Source: an uncultured Polaribacter sp.
GTDB taxonomy: Bacteria > Bacteroidota > Bacteroidia > Flavobacteriales > Flavobacteriaceae
Assembly (NCBI RefSeq): GCF_947496195.1
Contig: NZ_CANMBY010000001.1
Coordinates: forward strand, 620,001-684,000
DNA length: 64,000 nucleotides
Reading direction: 5' to 3'
Shown: in pieces, positions 38,806-48,600 of the stretch
Position numbering within the stretch: the first letter of the stretch is position 1
Layout of the letters: every line of letters starts with the position of its first letter
Position numbers and translations under genes: made by a program
The notes under the pieces: model-generated
What the model was told of the DNA's origin: nothing
Seen by the model: the letters and a program-made list of their open reading frames with translations, nothing else
Databases searched by the model: none

Positions 38806-38944
38806 AATTGATTGATTTTGAAAATCTAAAACTAATTAATTTTCTCTATTTACAAATAGCTTTAAAAATACATTAACAGAAGATTAACTAGGTGATGATG
38901 TAAATGATATTTCTTACTTTTACCATTGTCAAAAAATTAAAAAT

Positions 38945-39763
38945 ATGTCAATTGCAAAAAAACAGTACAAAAGAATTACTGTAAAATCTTTAGTTGAAAT
39001 GAAAGCAAATGGAGAAAAAATTTCCATGCTAACAGCTTATGATTATACCATGGCTAAAATTTTAGATAAAGCAGGTTTAGATGTACTACTTGTTGGTGAT
39101 TCTGCCTCTAATGTTATGGCTGGTCATGAGACCACATTGCCTATTACATTAGATCAAATGATTTACCACGCAAGCTCAGTAATTAGAGGTATAGAACACT
39201 GTTTAGTAGTTGTAGATTTACCTTTTGGTAGCTATCAATCTGACCCTAAAGAAGCATTACGTTCTGCAATTAGAATCATGAAAGAAAGTGGTGCCCATTC
39301 TATAAAACTTGAAGGAGGAAAAGAGATAAAAGAATCTATAAAACGAATTTTAAATGCAGGTATTCCTGTAATGGGTCATTTAGGATTAACACCACAATCA
39401 ATATATAAATTTGGTACTTATACTGTAAGGGCTAAAGAAGAACAAGAAGCAGAAAAATTAATGGAAGATGCTTTAATGTTAGAAAGAATTGGTTGTTTTG
39501 CTATTGTTTTAGAAAAAGTACCTGCAAAATTAGCCAAGAAAGTTGCAGATGCATTAACAATACCAGTAATTGGTATTGGAGCAGGAAATGGTGTTGATGG
39601 GCAAGTATTAGTAACTCATGATATGATTGGTATGACTCATGAATTTAACCCACGCTTTTTAAGAAGGTATTTAGACTTATTTGCTGATATGACAGGTGCT
39701 TTTCAACAATATGTAAAAGACGTTAAAAGTAAAGACTTCCCAAATGAGGAAGAACAGTACTAA
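38945..39763 (+). CDS. panB: 3-methyl-2-oxobutanoate hydroxymethyltransferase PanB
   Basis: 272 residues. It transfers a hydroxymethyl group from methylene-tetrahydrofolate to alpha-ketoisovalerate, the first committed step of pantothenate (and CoA) synthesis. Visible: [19 protein letters not shown], the metal/substrate loop [24 protein letters not shown], and [18 protein letters not shown] with the following HDMIG. Length is standard. No other pan genes are adjacent. It is followed by a small membrane protein 6 bp away. Confidence 0.96.
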   Translation: MSIAKKQYKRITVKSLVEMKANGEKISMLTAYDYTMAKILDKAGLDVLLVGDSASNVMAGHETTLPITLDQMIYHASSVIRGIEHCLVVVDLPFGSYQSDPKEALRSAIRIMKESGAHSIKLEGGKEIKESIKRILNAGIPVMGHLGLTPQSIYKFGTYTVRAKEEQEAEKLMEDALMLERIGCFAIVLEKVPAKLAKKVADALTIPVIGIGAGNGVDGQVLVTHDMIGMTHEFNPRFLRRYLDLFADMTGAFQQYVKDVKSKDFPNEEEQY

Positions 39764-39769
39764 TCAAAA

Positions 39770-40000
39770 ATGACAATTTCTCAAAAGCTTTTTCAATCAT
39801 TATTATTTCTACTTACTATTCCTTTTTTTAAAATACTATTTAAGTTTTTTTTGATAAGAGCTGAAAAGTTTTTTATAAAATACAACTCTAAAAGAATGGA
39901 ATTTTTCTATTCATATAAAAAAGTGGTCACTTTCTTTATAAGTTATATTTGGCCAGGATTAATCATATTGTTAATTATATTAATTTGGCTTAATTTTTAA
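39770..40000 (+). CDS. Small basic membrane protein of unknown function
   Basis: 76 residues with two hydrophobic segments (about 8-26 and 50-74) separated by a basic stretch (RAEKFFIKYNSKRMEFFYSYKK). No family is recognised. It sits between panB (6 bp) and the 2-hydroxyacid dehydrogenase (4 bp), so it is probably co-transcribed with both. Confidence 0.5.
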   Translation: MTISQKLFQSLLFLLTIPFFKILFKFFLIRAEKFFIKYNSKRMEFFYSYKKVVTFFISYIWPGLIILLIILIWLNF

Positions 40001-40004
40001 TGTT

Positions 40005-40943
40005 ATGAAAGTAATTCATTTAGACACCAACCACCCTCTTTTAATTAATCAATTGAGTAAATTAGGGTTTACTAATGATGAAGATTACTTGTCTTCAAAA
40101 GAAGCTATTGAAGCTAAAATTCATAACTATGATGGCTTTATCATAAGAAGTCGTTTTAAAATAGATAAAGCCTTTTTAGATAAAGCTACTAGCCTAAAAT
40201 TTATTGGAAGAGTTGGTGCTGGTTTAGAAAATATAGATTGTGAATATGCTATATCAAAAAACATTGCACTAATAGCTGCTCCTGAAGGAAACAGAAATGC
40301 GGTTGGTGAACATACTTTAGGTATGTTATTGTCACTATTTAATAAATTAAATAAAGCTGATAAAGAAGTTAGAGCAGGCAAATGGCTTCGTGAAGAAAAT
40401 AGAGGATTAGAACTAGATGGAAAAACTATAGGTCTAATAGGTTATGGAAATATGGGGAAATCATTTGCAAAAAAATTAAGAGGATTTGATGTAGATGTTT
40501 TATGTTATGATATAAAATCAAATGTGGGTGACGAAAATTGTAAACAAGTTTCTTTAGAAGAATTACAACAGAGGTCTGATGTTTTAAGTTTACATACCCC
40601 ACAATCAACACTTACAAGAAATATGATAAACAAAGCGTTTATTAATCGTTTCAAGAAATCTTTTTGGTTATTAAATACAGCACGTGGAACATCTGTTGTC
40701 ACAAAAGATTTAGTTGCTGCTTTAAAAAGTGGCAAAATTTTGGGTGCTGGTTTAGATGTTTTAGAATATGAAAAATCTTCTTTTGAAAACTTATTTTCTG
40801 ACAACAATTTACCAGAAGCTTTTCAATATTTAATTGCATCAGAAAATGTAATTTTATCACCTCATGTTGCTGGTTGGACTATAGAAAGTAATGAGAAATT
40901 AGCACAAACCATAGTAGATAAAATCAAAGCAAAATTTTGTTAA
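40005..40943 (+). CDS. D-2-hydroxyacid dehydrogenase (phosphoglycerate dehydrogenase-like)
   Basis: 312 residues. The NAD-binding fingerprint is G146-Y-G148-N-M-G151 in TIGLIGYGNMG. The catalytic set is R227 in LLNTARG, an acidic residue in AGLDVLEYE (E254 or E256) and H287 in SPHVAG. The substrate-binding half has GRVGAGLENIDCEYA. The family interconverts D-2-hydroxy acids and 2-oxo acids with NAD; SerA-type serine synthesis is one possibility, but there is no ACT regulatory domain. The internal TACAGCACGTGGAACA at 40676 contains a parS half-site, explained by the conserved TARGT codons. Confidence 0.88.
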   Translation: MKVIHLDTNHPLLINQLSKLGFTNDEDYLSSKEAIEAKIHNYDGFIIRSRFKIDKAFLDKATSLKFIGRVGAGLENIDCEYAISKNIALIAAPEGNRNAVGEHTLGMLLSLFNKLNKADKEVRAGKWLREENRGLELDGKTIGLIGYGNMGKSFAKKLRGFDVDVLCYDIKSNVGDENCKQVSLEELQQRSDVLSLHTPQSTLTRNMINKAFINRFKKSFWLLNTARGTSVVTKDLVAALKSGKILGAGLDVLEYEKSSFENLFSDNNLPEAFQYLIASENVILSPHVAGWTIESNEKLAQTIVDKIKAKFC

Positions 40944-40980
40944 CTTGTAAGTCGTTAATCAACCATCAAAAAAAACTAAA

Positions 40981-41439
40981 ATGACATACGAAGCTAACAC
41001 TCCAGAGGAATATGTTGCTCAAATACCTGAAGAAAGAAAACCAATCATTTCTAAATTAAGAAAAATTATAAAAGATAATTTGCCTGAAGGTTTTGAAGAG
41101 GGATTAAACTATAAAATGTTGGGTTATTATGTTCCTCACTCAATATATCCAGAAGGTTATCATTGTGACCCAAAATTACCTTTACCTTTTATGAATTTGG
41201 CTTCTCAGAAAAATTCTATAAACTTATATCATAGTGGAATCTACGCAAAAAAAGAACTGTATGATTGGTTTGTGGCTGAATATCCTAAGCATGCAAAAAG
41301 AAAATTAGATATGGGAAAAAGTTGCATCCGTTTTAAAAAAATGGATGATATTCCTTACGATTTAATAGCTGAATTATGCACAAAACTAACTGTAAATGAG
41401 TGGATTAACATATACGAATCTGCAATAAAAAAGAAATAA
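40981..41439 (+). CDS. DUF1801 domain protein
   Basis: 152 residues, cytosolic. TPEEYVAQIPEERKPIISKLRKII followed by GFEEGLNYKMLGYYVP and SQKNSINLYHSGIYA match the DUF1801 (YdhG-like) family of small alpha/beta proteins, whose biochemical role is unknown. The stop is 5 bp before the next gene, a VOC-family protein, and a DoxX-like gene follows, so the three probably form one transcript. Confidence 0.85.
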   Translation: MTYEANTPEEYVAQIPEERKPIISKLRKIIKDNLPEGFEEGLNYKMLGYYVPHSIYPEGYHCDPKLPLPFMNLASQKNSINLYHSGIYAKKELYDWFVAEYPKHAKRKLDMGKSCIRFKKMDDIPYDLIAELCTKLTVNEWINIYESAIKKK

Positions 41440-41444
41440 TAAAT

Positions 41445-41831
41445 ATGAAAAATAGAGTAACTGGTATTGGTGGTGTTTTCTTTAAAAGTGATGATCCAAC
41501 TGCATCTAAAGAGTGGTATAAAAAACATTTGGGTTTTAATATCGATAATTGGGGATGCACTTTTTGGTGGAAAGATAAAGATGGTAAAGAAGCCTCTACA
41601 CAATGGAGCCCTTTTACAAGCAAAACAGATTATTTTAAGCCCTCTAAAAAAGATTTTATGATTAACTATCGAGTTGAAAACTTGGTTGAATTATTATCAG
41701 AATTAAGAAAAGAAGGAGTTACTATTGTTGGAGACATACAAGAGTTTGAATATGGAAAATTTGGATGGATACTTGACAATGATGGTAATAAAATTGAACT
41801 TTGGGAACCAAAAGACGAAGCATTTAAATAA
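41445..41831 (+). CDS. VOC (glyoxalase/bleomycin-resistance) family protein
   Basis: 128 residues. Two beta-alpha-beta-beta-beta halves are visible: VTGIGGVFFKSDDPTASKEW opens the first and VENLVELLSELRKEGVTIVG opens the second, with the metal-ligand-like terminal ELWEPKDE. Members are dioxygenases, isomerases or binding proteins; the substrate is not evident. Many Bacteroidota carry this single-domain form next to small enzymes of uncertain role. Confidence 0.85.
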   Translation: MKNRVTGIGGVFFKSDDPTASKEWYKKHLGFNIDNWGCTFWWKDKDGKEASTQWSPFTSKTDYFKPSKKDFMINYRVENLVELLSELRKEGVTIVGDIQEFEYGKFGWILDNDGNKIELWEPKDEAFK

Positions 41832-41842
41832 ATATAAATATC

Positions 41843-42241
41843 ATGAACTTATTATCTAAATATCCAACAGAAGTATTAGTACTATTATTTTTAACGGTAA
41901 CTTTTTTACAATCTGGTATTGACAAATTATTAGATTGGAAAGGAAATGTTGCTTTTATAAAAGATCATTTTAAAAACTCACCTTTAAAAAATACAGTGCC
42001 TCTATTACTAGCTATCATTCTTGTTTTAGAAATAGTTGCAGGTTTTTGTATGCTTTTTGGTATTTATGAACTTTATACTTCTGGAGCAAAAGAAATTGCT
42101 TTATTAGGAACAGAGCTTTGTGCTGTTACTTTAATCTTTTTATTAATAGGACAACGTTTAGCAAAAGATTATGCAGGAGCAATGAGCTTAGCTGTCTATT
42201 TTATTATTACACTTTGGGGTGTGTTTTTGTTAAATAGTTAA
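41843..42241 (+). CDS. DoxX-like integral membrane protein
   Basis: 132 residues with four hydrophobic helices (about 8-25, 46-70, 82-103, 110-130). LTVTFLQSGIDKLLDWKGNV and FCMLFGIYELY fit the DoxX family of four-helix membrane proteins linked in some bacteria to quinone or oxidative-stress functions. It is the last gene of the DUF1801-VOC-DoxX group and is followed by a strong terminator. Confidence 0.75.
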   Translation: MNLLSKYPTEVLVLLFLTVTFLQSGIDKLLDWKGNVAFIKDHFKNSPLKNTVPLLLAIILVLEIVAGFCMLFGIYELYTSGAKEIALLGTELCAVTLIFLLIGQRLAKDYAGAMSLAVYFIITLWGVFLLNS

Positions 42242-42280
42242 AAGTTATAATATAAATATTTACATAAGTATTTCTTATAT

Positions 42281-42316
42281 AAAAAGCCTTTAAAAAACCC
42301 GTTTTAAAGGCTTTTT
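42281..42316. terminator. Bidirectional terminator after the DoxX-like gene
   Basis: 15-bp perfect stem (42281-42295 with 42302-42316, core AGCCTTTAAAA) and a 6-nt loop, A-rich before and T-rich after. It lies between convergent transcripts (DoxX-like on plus, methyltransferase on minus). Confidence 0.9.
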
Positions 42317-42382
42317 ATTTTTTTGGAGGGTGTTTGGTTGTTTTTGGTACAAACAATTAAAAAAACCTTTTAAAAAGGCGTT

Positions 42383-43240
42383 TTATTGCTTTTTTAAAAC
42401 ATAAATTAAAGATGAGTACTCCTTTGTTGACTTAGCTTTAAAGTTTGACTTAAATCCATTAATAAATGCTGAAAAAGGTTTACTTTTTTGATGCTTGTAT
42501 TTTTCACTTAATAGTGCAACATAATAAGCATCAAATTTCATGGGTAGTATTTTTTCCACTTTCATATTCTCATAAGAAAATAATTTAGAAATAGACGTTT
42601 TACTAAAATGCCATATATGTCTTGGTACATCAAAAGCGGCCCAAAACTCTTTATATTTTATTGCGTCATAACTTTTAAAATTTGGTACAGCAATAATTAA
42701 TCTTCCATTTTCAGTTAATAAACTTTTTAATGTGGTAATATATTCTTGGAGGTTTTCTACATGTTCTAAAACATGCCAAAGTGTAATGACATCAAATTGT
42801 TGATTTTGAAATTTAGATAAATCTTTTTCTAAATTAACACCTTTTTTAGCAGCAATGTTTCTTGCTCCTGAATCTGGTTCTGAACCAAAAATTTCCCAAG
42901 AATTCGTTTTACATACTTTTAAAAAATCGCCTGTTCCTGCTCCTACATCTAAAACTTTTTTTGATTTAGTATTAAAAGAGTTAATTAACTTAAGCTTTCT
43001 TTTTAAAGTGATATTTTTTACAGCTTGATATACTTTGTCAAAAAGTGATTTTTTTGAATCTGTATGAGAAATATAATCTTCGCTTTTGTAATAATCTGAA
43101 ATGTTTTTTGGAACTGGAATTGTCACTAACATATCAAACTCTTTATTAAACATTACTTGATATTCTTCATGAGAAACAGTGTAATCTTTACAAACTAAGT
43201 AAGGTTCTAAATTTTGATAAAAATCGATTTTCTTTGACAT
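42383..43240 (-). CDS. Class I SAM-dependent methyltransferase
   Basis: 285 residues. The SAM motif VLDVGAGTGDFLKVCKTNSW, then FDVITLWHVLEHVENLQEY and LLTENGRLIIAVPNFKSYDA, is typical of Methyltransf_23/11 enzymes. The N-terminal 70 residues (EPYLVCKDYTVSHEEY) and the conserved HIWHFSKTSISKLF resemble those acting on lipid, glycan or quinone-like acceptors. The substrate is unknown. It starts 46 bp downstream of mnmG in the same direction; a parS-like site lies in this gap. Confidence 0.88.
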   Translation of the reverse strand: MSKKIDFYQNLEPYLVCKDYTVSHEEYQVMFNKEFDMLVTIPVPKNISDYYKSEDYISHTDSKKSLFDKVYQAVKNITLKRKLKLINSFNTKSKKVLDVGAGTGDFLKVCKTNSWEIFGSEPDSGARNIAAKKGVNLEKDLSKFQNQQFDVITLWHVLEHVENLQEYITTLKSLLTENGRLIIAVPNFKSYDAIKYKEFWAAFDVPRHIWHFSKTSISKLFSYENMKVEKILPMKFDAYYVALLSEKYKHQKSKPFSAFINGFKSNFKAKSTKEYSSLIYVLKKQ

Positions 43241-43251
43241 AAAATTTAAAT

Positions 43252-43267
43252 TGTTCCACGAGGAACA
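43252..43267. promoter_or_regulatory. parS: parS-like ParB-binding site TGTTCCACGAGGAACA
   Basis: A 16-bp dyad differing at one central base from TGTTCCACGTGGAACA, which fits the widely conserved parS consensus TGTTNCACGTGNAACA. It is intergenic, between mnmG and the methyltransferase gene. Confidence 0.65.
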
Positions 43268-43286
43268 TCTATGAAGTTTATAAAAA

Positions 43287-45164
43287 TTATCTACCCATAT
43301 ATACTAAAAGAACAGAAATATCTGAAGGAGAAACACCACTAATTCTGCTAGCTTGTGAAATTGAAGTGGGCTGTATTTTACTTAATTTTTCTCTAGCTTC
43401 ATATGAAAGAGATTTTACCTTTTGGTAATTAAAACTAGAAGGAATCATAACATTTTCTAGCCTATTTAATTTATCTGCATTACTCTTTTCTTTAGCAATA
43501 TATCCAGAATATTTTAAATGAATTTCTGCTTGCTCTATAACTTCTTTATCAATATTATTTTCCTCTAAAAAAGAATTTAATTTGTTTATGTTTTTAAAAT
43601 CAGAAAAATCTAATTGAGGTCTAGCAGCAATTTTAAAAAGCTTCATAGATTGATTTACTAAAGCTAAATTTTTAGCTTCTAAAATAGGATTTATCTCTTC
43701 TTTTTTTACACTTGTTTTTTCTAAAAACTCAATTAATAATTTAGATTTTTCTCTCTTTTCTTTTACTCTATCCAATCTTTCTTTTGAAGCTAAACCAAGT
43801 TCAAAAGCCTTTGGAGTTAATCTTAAATCTGCATTATCTTGTCTTAACAATGTTCTATATTCTGCTCTAGAAGTAAACATTCTATAAGGCTCTTCTGTGC
43901 CTTTTGTTATCAAATCATCTATTAAAACACCTATATAAGCTTCATTTCTTTTTAAGATAAAAGAAGGTTTATTTTGAACTTTTAAAGCAGCATTTACACC
44001 AGCCATTAAACCTTGTGCTGCAGCTTCTTCATAACCAGTTGTACCATTTATTTGACCTGCAAAAAATAGATTTTTAATCAACTTTGTTTCTAATGAATGA
44101 GTTAATTGTGTTGGTGGAAAATAATCATATTCTATTGCATAACCATATCTAAAAAACTTTACATTTTCGAAACCAGCAACAGCTCTTATAGCTTTGTCTT
44201 GTATATCTTCTGGTAAAGATGTAGAAAAACCATTTACATACATTTCACATGTTGTCCAGCCTTCTGGCTCTACAAAAATTTGATGTCTTTCTTTACTTGC
44301 AAAACGATCTATTTTATCTTCAACTGAAGGGCAATATCTTGGGCCTGTAGATTGTATTCTACCATTAAACATTGGAGACCTATCAAAACCTTCTCTTAGT
44401 AAATCATGCACTTCAGGATTTGTGTAAGTTAACCAACAAGAACGTTGTTTCTTTAAGTTAGTTGTAACAGGTAAATAAGAAAATTTTTCTGTGATTTCAT
44501 CTCCTGGTTGCTCAGTCATTTTAGAATAATCTAAAGACCTTCCATCAACTCTTGGAGGGGTACCTGTTTTCATTCTTCCTGCTTCAAAACCTTTAGCAAC
44601 TAAATCTTCTGTGATACCTCTTGAAGCTCCTTCTCCAGCTCTACCTCCACCAAAACTTTTATCTCCAATATGAATTAATCCATTTAAAAAAGTTCCTGCT
44701 GTAATAATAACAGTCTTTGCTTTTATATCTAAACCTAAAGCTGTTTTAACTCCAATAATAGTATCTCCATCAAACAACAATCCATTAACTGAATCTTGAT
44801 AGAAATCTAGGTTCTTAGTATTTTCTAACATGGTTCTCCAACATTCAGCAAACTGCATTCTATCAGATTGTGCTCTTGGACTCCACATTGCAGGGCCCTT
44901 AGATTTATTTAACATCTTAAACTGTATTGCTGTTTTATCTGTAACAATACCACTATAACCTCCAAGCGCATCAATTTCTCTAACAATTTGACCTTTTGCA
45001 ATACCACCCATTGCAGGATTACAACTCATTTGTGCAATATTTTGCAGATTCATTGTAATAAGTAGAGTGTGTGCTCCCATATTTGCAGCAGCAGCAGCAG
45101 CTTCACTTCCTGCATGTCCACCACCAACTACAATAACATCGTATTTTGTTGTAAATAAACTCAT
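43287..45164 (-). CDS. mnmG: tRNA uridine-5-carboxymethylaminomethyl modification enzyme MnmG (GidA)
   Basis: 625 residues. With MnmE it builds the cmnm5 group at wobble U34 of several tRNAs. The FAD-binding GGGHAGSEAA is near residue 14. MNLQNIAQMSCNPAMGGIAK, GGGRAGEGASRG and TGTPPRVDGRSLDYSKM are classic MnmG segments, and the helical C-terminal domain ends in SRISGVSPSDISVLLVYMGR. Length is standard. The gene is flanked on both sides by parS-like sequences (43252 and 45174). In many bacteria gidA lies close to the chromosome origin. Confidence 0.97.
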   Translation of the reverse strand: MSLFTTKYDVIVVGGGHAGSEAAAAAANMGAHTLLITMNLQNIAQMSCNPAMGGIAKGQIVREIDALGGYSGIVTDKTAIQFKMLNKSKGPAMWSPRAQSDRMQFAECWRTMLENTKNLDFYQDSVNGLLFDGDTIIGVKTALGLDIKAKTVIITAGTFLNGLIHIGDKSFGGGRAGEGASRGITEDLVAKGFEAGRMKTGTPPRVDGRSLDYSKMTEQPGDEITEKFSYLPVTTNLKKQRSCWLTYTNPEVHDLLREGFDRSPMFNGRIQSTGPRYCPSVEDKIDRFASKERHQIFVEPEGWTTCEMYVNGFSTSLPEDIQDKAIRAVAGFENVKFFRYGYAIEYDYFPPTQLTHSLETKLIKNLFFAGQINGTTGYEEAAAQGLMAGVNAALKVQNKPSFILKRNEAYIGVLIDDLITKGTEEPYRMFTSRAEYRTLLRQDNADLRLTPKAFELGLASKERLDRVKEKREKSKLLIEFLEKTSVKKEEINPILEAKNLALVNQSMKLFKIAARPQLDFSDFKNINKLNSFLEENNIDKEVIEQAEIHLKYSGYIAKEKSNADKLNRLENVMIPSSFNYQKVKSLSYEAREKLSKIQPTSISQASRISGVSPSDISVLLVYMGR

Positions 45165-45173
45165 AGTTATTTA

Positions 45174-45189
45174 AGTTCCACGTGAAACT
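45174..45189. promoter_or_regulatory. parS: parS-like ParB-binding site AGTTCCACGTGAAACT
   Basis: Matches TGTTNCACGTGNAACA at all positions except the outer base pair. The CACGTG core is intact and the dyad extends outward (AAGTT...AACTT). It lies 10 bp upstream of the mnmG start. Confidence 0.7.
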
Positions 45190-45210
45190 TTATATTTATT
45201 TATTTGATTA

Positions 45211-45624
45211 TCAATAACTTATATTAAACAAGGCTTTGTTTTCAGCATTTCTCATTTTTGTTTTATCATCATCAGATTTATCTTTAAAACCCATATAATG
45301 TAAAACTCCATGAATCATTACCCTGTGTAATTCATTTTCAAAACTTACCTTAAAATCTTTTGCATTTTCTTCTACTCTTTCTATAGAAATAAATATATCT
45401 CCAGAAATTAATTTGCCTATGGTATTATCAAAACTAATAATATCTGTTAAAGTGTCATGATTTAAAAACTCGACATTTAATTTATGAAGATAATTATCAT
45501 CACAAAAAACATAGTTGATTTCACCAATTTCAAAACCATTATCAGCAACTACTTTTTGTATCCATTCTTGAGTTTGTATTTCATTAGGTAACTCAAAAGG
45601 TGTTTCGTAATTAAAAACAATCAT
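45211..45624 (-). CDS. ybeY: Endoribonuclease YbeY (rRNA maturation)
   Basis: 137 residues. The metal-dependent RNase is needed for 16S rRNA 3'-end maturation and ribosome quality control. The zinc motif region is MIHGVLHYMGFKDKSDDDK: the first two histidines are present (HxxxH), while the third His of the usual HGxLHLxGYDH motif is replaced in KDK, as I recall for other Bacteroidota. DTLTDIISFDN and GDIFISIERVEENA are also family-typical. The start is 2 bp from the stop of the DUF4175 gene, implying co-translation. Confidence 0.92.
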   Translation of the reverse strand: MIVFNYETPFELPNEIQTQEWIQKVVADNGFEIGEINYVFCDDNYLHKLNVEFLNHDTLTDIISFDNTIGKLISGDIFISIERVEENAKDFKVSFENELHRVMIHGVLHYMGFKDKSDDDKTKMRNAENKALFNISY

Positions 45625-45625
45625 T

Positions 45626-48600
45626 TTATTCTTTCTTAGTATCAGAAAAGTAAGCTCTTACCTTCTTTTTATAATTTTGCTGCAAAGGTAATGATTGTCT
45701 ATTTAATATTTCTATTTGATTGTAAAACTGCTTTTTAAATTTAAGTGCCTTGATTTTGTTTCTTCGGTTTTCTAAAGTATTTGAAATTGATTTACGTTTT
45801 TTATCTTCTCCTTGTTCTAAGGCAGCTTTGTCAAGTTTTAATAATTCGTAATTTAAATTTTGCATTTTCTGGAGTGTTGCAGCATTGAATCCTTTTTCAA
45901 GTATTTCGTTTTCTAATTCTTCCATGCTTTTTAATGCTTTTTTTGCATTAGCATTACCACCTGCTTTACCTTGTTCGTTTTCTTTTAATGCATCCTGTAG
46001 TTCTTGCCTTAATTGAGTCTGTTGTTTAAAGATTTCGTATAATTCTCCATTTAAATCATCATTTGCATCTCCTTCGCCTTTTCCTGTTTTATTCCCTTTA
46101 TTACCTTCGCCTTTCTTTCCATTATTATCGGGTTTATTTCCTTCTTTTCCTTTACCTTTCTTTTCTCCCTTCTTCAAACCATCTTTCATTTTTTCAGAAA
46201 GTGATTCTTGCTTTTTTATTAAATCTGGTAAACTAAATCCTTGACCTTTTCCTTTTTTGCCTTTACCCATTTTCATAGACATATTGTTCTGCATATTATT
46301 TAAAATATTACTTAAATAATCTGCTAAATTATTGGTGGCAGTCATTACATAACGTTGATTAGAAATTCCGTTATTAAATCTATTTTCAGAAAAATTATAT
46401 AAAGATTGATCTAAATTATAATGTGCTGTAGATAAATCATCTTGAATCTTAGTAGATATTTTTGGAACACGCATTGCTAAAACATATAAACTATCATCTA
46501 TATGTTCGAAATACGTTTTAATTTCATTTTGTTTTTTTAGGTCTTTACCAAAATCTGGATGTGAGGTTGAAGTTTCACTAAATTTATTCATCAACTGTTC
46601 TTGTTGAAAAGAGAAGATAACTAAGTTTTCTAAAATTTTACGCAAATCTTCTATATTCTCTTCCATAGCTTCTCCTTGCATTTCCATCATAGATTTCTGC
46701 ATTTTAGCACTCATCTCTTTCATCTTTTTTGATGACTGTTTTTGATTCTGTTTTGCTTTCTGTTGCTGTTGATTTTTTAGGTTTTCTTCTGCTTTATTTA
46801 ATTCTTCTACTACTTTTTCTTTTTCATCCTCAACATCTGGCAATTCCATTGGTTCTTTTAACTTCTCATTATCTTTATCTAATTCTTGAAGTTCTTTTTT
46901 AATCTCATCAAACTCTTTTTTAATCTCTTTTTGAGCTTCTAAATTATTTTCTTGACTTTTTTCTAAGGATTCCTGTTTTTTAGACAACTCTTCTATTTTA
47001 TTGGCAATTTGCATTGTTTTTTGTTCAACATAAAAACGTTTTACCATTTCTAATGTTTTCTCTAAACTACGTTGCTGTTGCTTGTTTTGTTGTGCTAATT
47101 CTTTTGCTTTTTGAACTAAGTCTTCTTTATTTAATTTATCAGCCATTTTTTGTATTTCATCCAATAACTTTTGTTGCTTTTCTAGTTTCTTTAATTCTTT
47201 AATACGTTCTTTTAAATCTTCTTTCTTTTCTTGTAATGTTTTATCTTTTTCTGTTTTTTCATCTAAGTTTTCTTGAAGTTTATCTGTTTGTCTTTGCATC
47301 ATTTTCTTGTATTGTTCTTGACGCTTTATAAAACTTTCTACCTTCTTTTTATCATTCCAATTAATGCTTTTTTTATTCTGTAATTCTTGCTGAATATTTT
47401 CTAGTTGTTCTTGTTGTTTCTTTTGCCTCTGAACAGAGTTTTCTAGATCATTAATTGTATTTCTTTGTTCTTGTAATAGCTCTTGTTCTATTTCTTCTGC
47501 TGTTTTTTGTCTATAATTAAAAATCTTACTTTTTGTAGATTTATTTCCATTAACAGCATCATTATCAGAAACTTGAAAATATAATTCGTAATTAACTCCT
47601 TTTGAAAGTTGTAAACCATCAGGAAATTGATAGAAAAAAGTCTGAATATTTTGCTTGGTTATTGGAAGATCTATTTGTTGTTTTTTATTAGAATTATCCT
47701 CTTGATAATAAACAAGTTGTAATTTTTTAATTCCATAATCATCAGATATTTGACCTGCAAATTGCGCTGTTCCACGTGAAATACTATCAATATTTGAGCT
47801 TACAGAAATTAGAGGAAACTCGTCTTTTACAACATCAATTGCAAACTGTAATTTCTCATAATCTAAAAGGTTTTCATTAGATGAAGAAATCTGATAACTT
47901 AGAGGTCTCTTTATACGTTTTGTAAATTCAAAATTATCTGATGAAGTGCTTTCAAAAATTTCTCTTTTTTGATTTTGAATGAATGCTAATTCTTGGGTTT
48001 GATTGGTTTTTACTTTCCATGTAATTTTTGTGCCTTCTGGAACAACTAAATTATTGGTATTTTGAACAACTTCATCTTTTCTGTTTGTATAATATGGATA
48101 ATCTAGACTTAATGAAATATTATTAATCGTTGGTGTACTTATGACATTAATTTGATAATCTTGAGATTGAATTCCATTAGCTTGTACATAAAAATTTATT
48201 GGTTTTTGAACATCAGAAAATGTGTATGAAAATGAGGCATCTTCGTTATTCTGTAAATAATATTGTTGATTATTAAACAAAATTTTTGCTTCACTTGGAA
48301 TTACATTTCCAACTGTTTTTACAACAATAGTAATGGGTTTTCCTTGTATAACCTCAAGGGTTTTATTCTCAACTATAAAAGTAAAAGGAGCTGGAGGATT
48401 GTATGCTGTTCTATGATTAACAACACGTTCTAAACTTTCTGTTAAAGAACCATTACTAATTGTAAATAAGCTAATTACATATACTAAAACAGGAACAATA
48501 GTATATTTTAGATATTTCTTGTTTTGTTTAAAGTCAATAGCTTTAACAAATGGTATGGGTTGTAGTTCTAGAGATTTCTGCTCAATACTTGCTAATATTA

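Noticed and set aside
40676..40691. Fourth parS site TACAGCACGTGGAACA
   Set aside because: Only the right half fits, and those bases encode the conserved TARGT catalytic segment of the dehydrogenase, so coding constraint explains them.
47014..47202. Plus-strand hydrophobic open frame inside the DUF4175 gene
   Set aside because: Antisense of the Lys/Glu/Gln coiled coil, which always reads as Phe/Leu-rich on the other strand.
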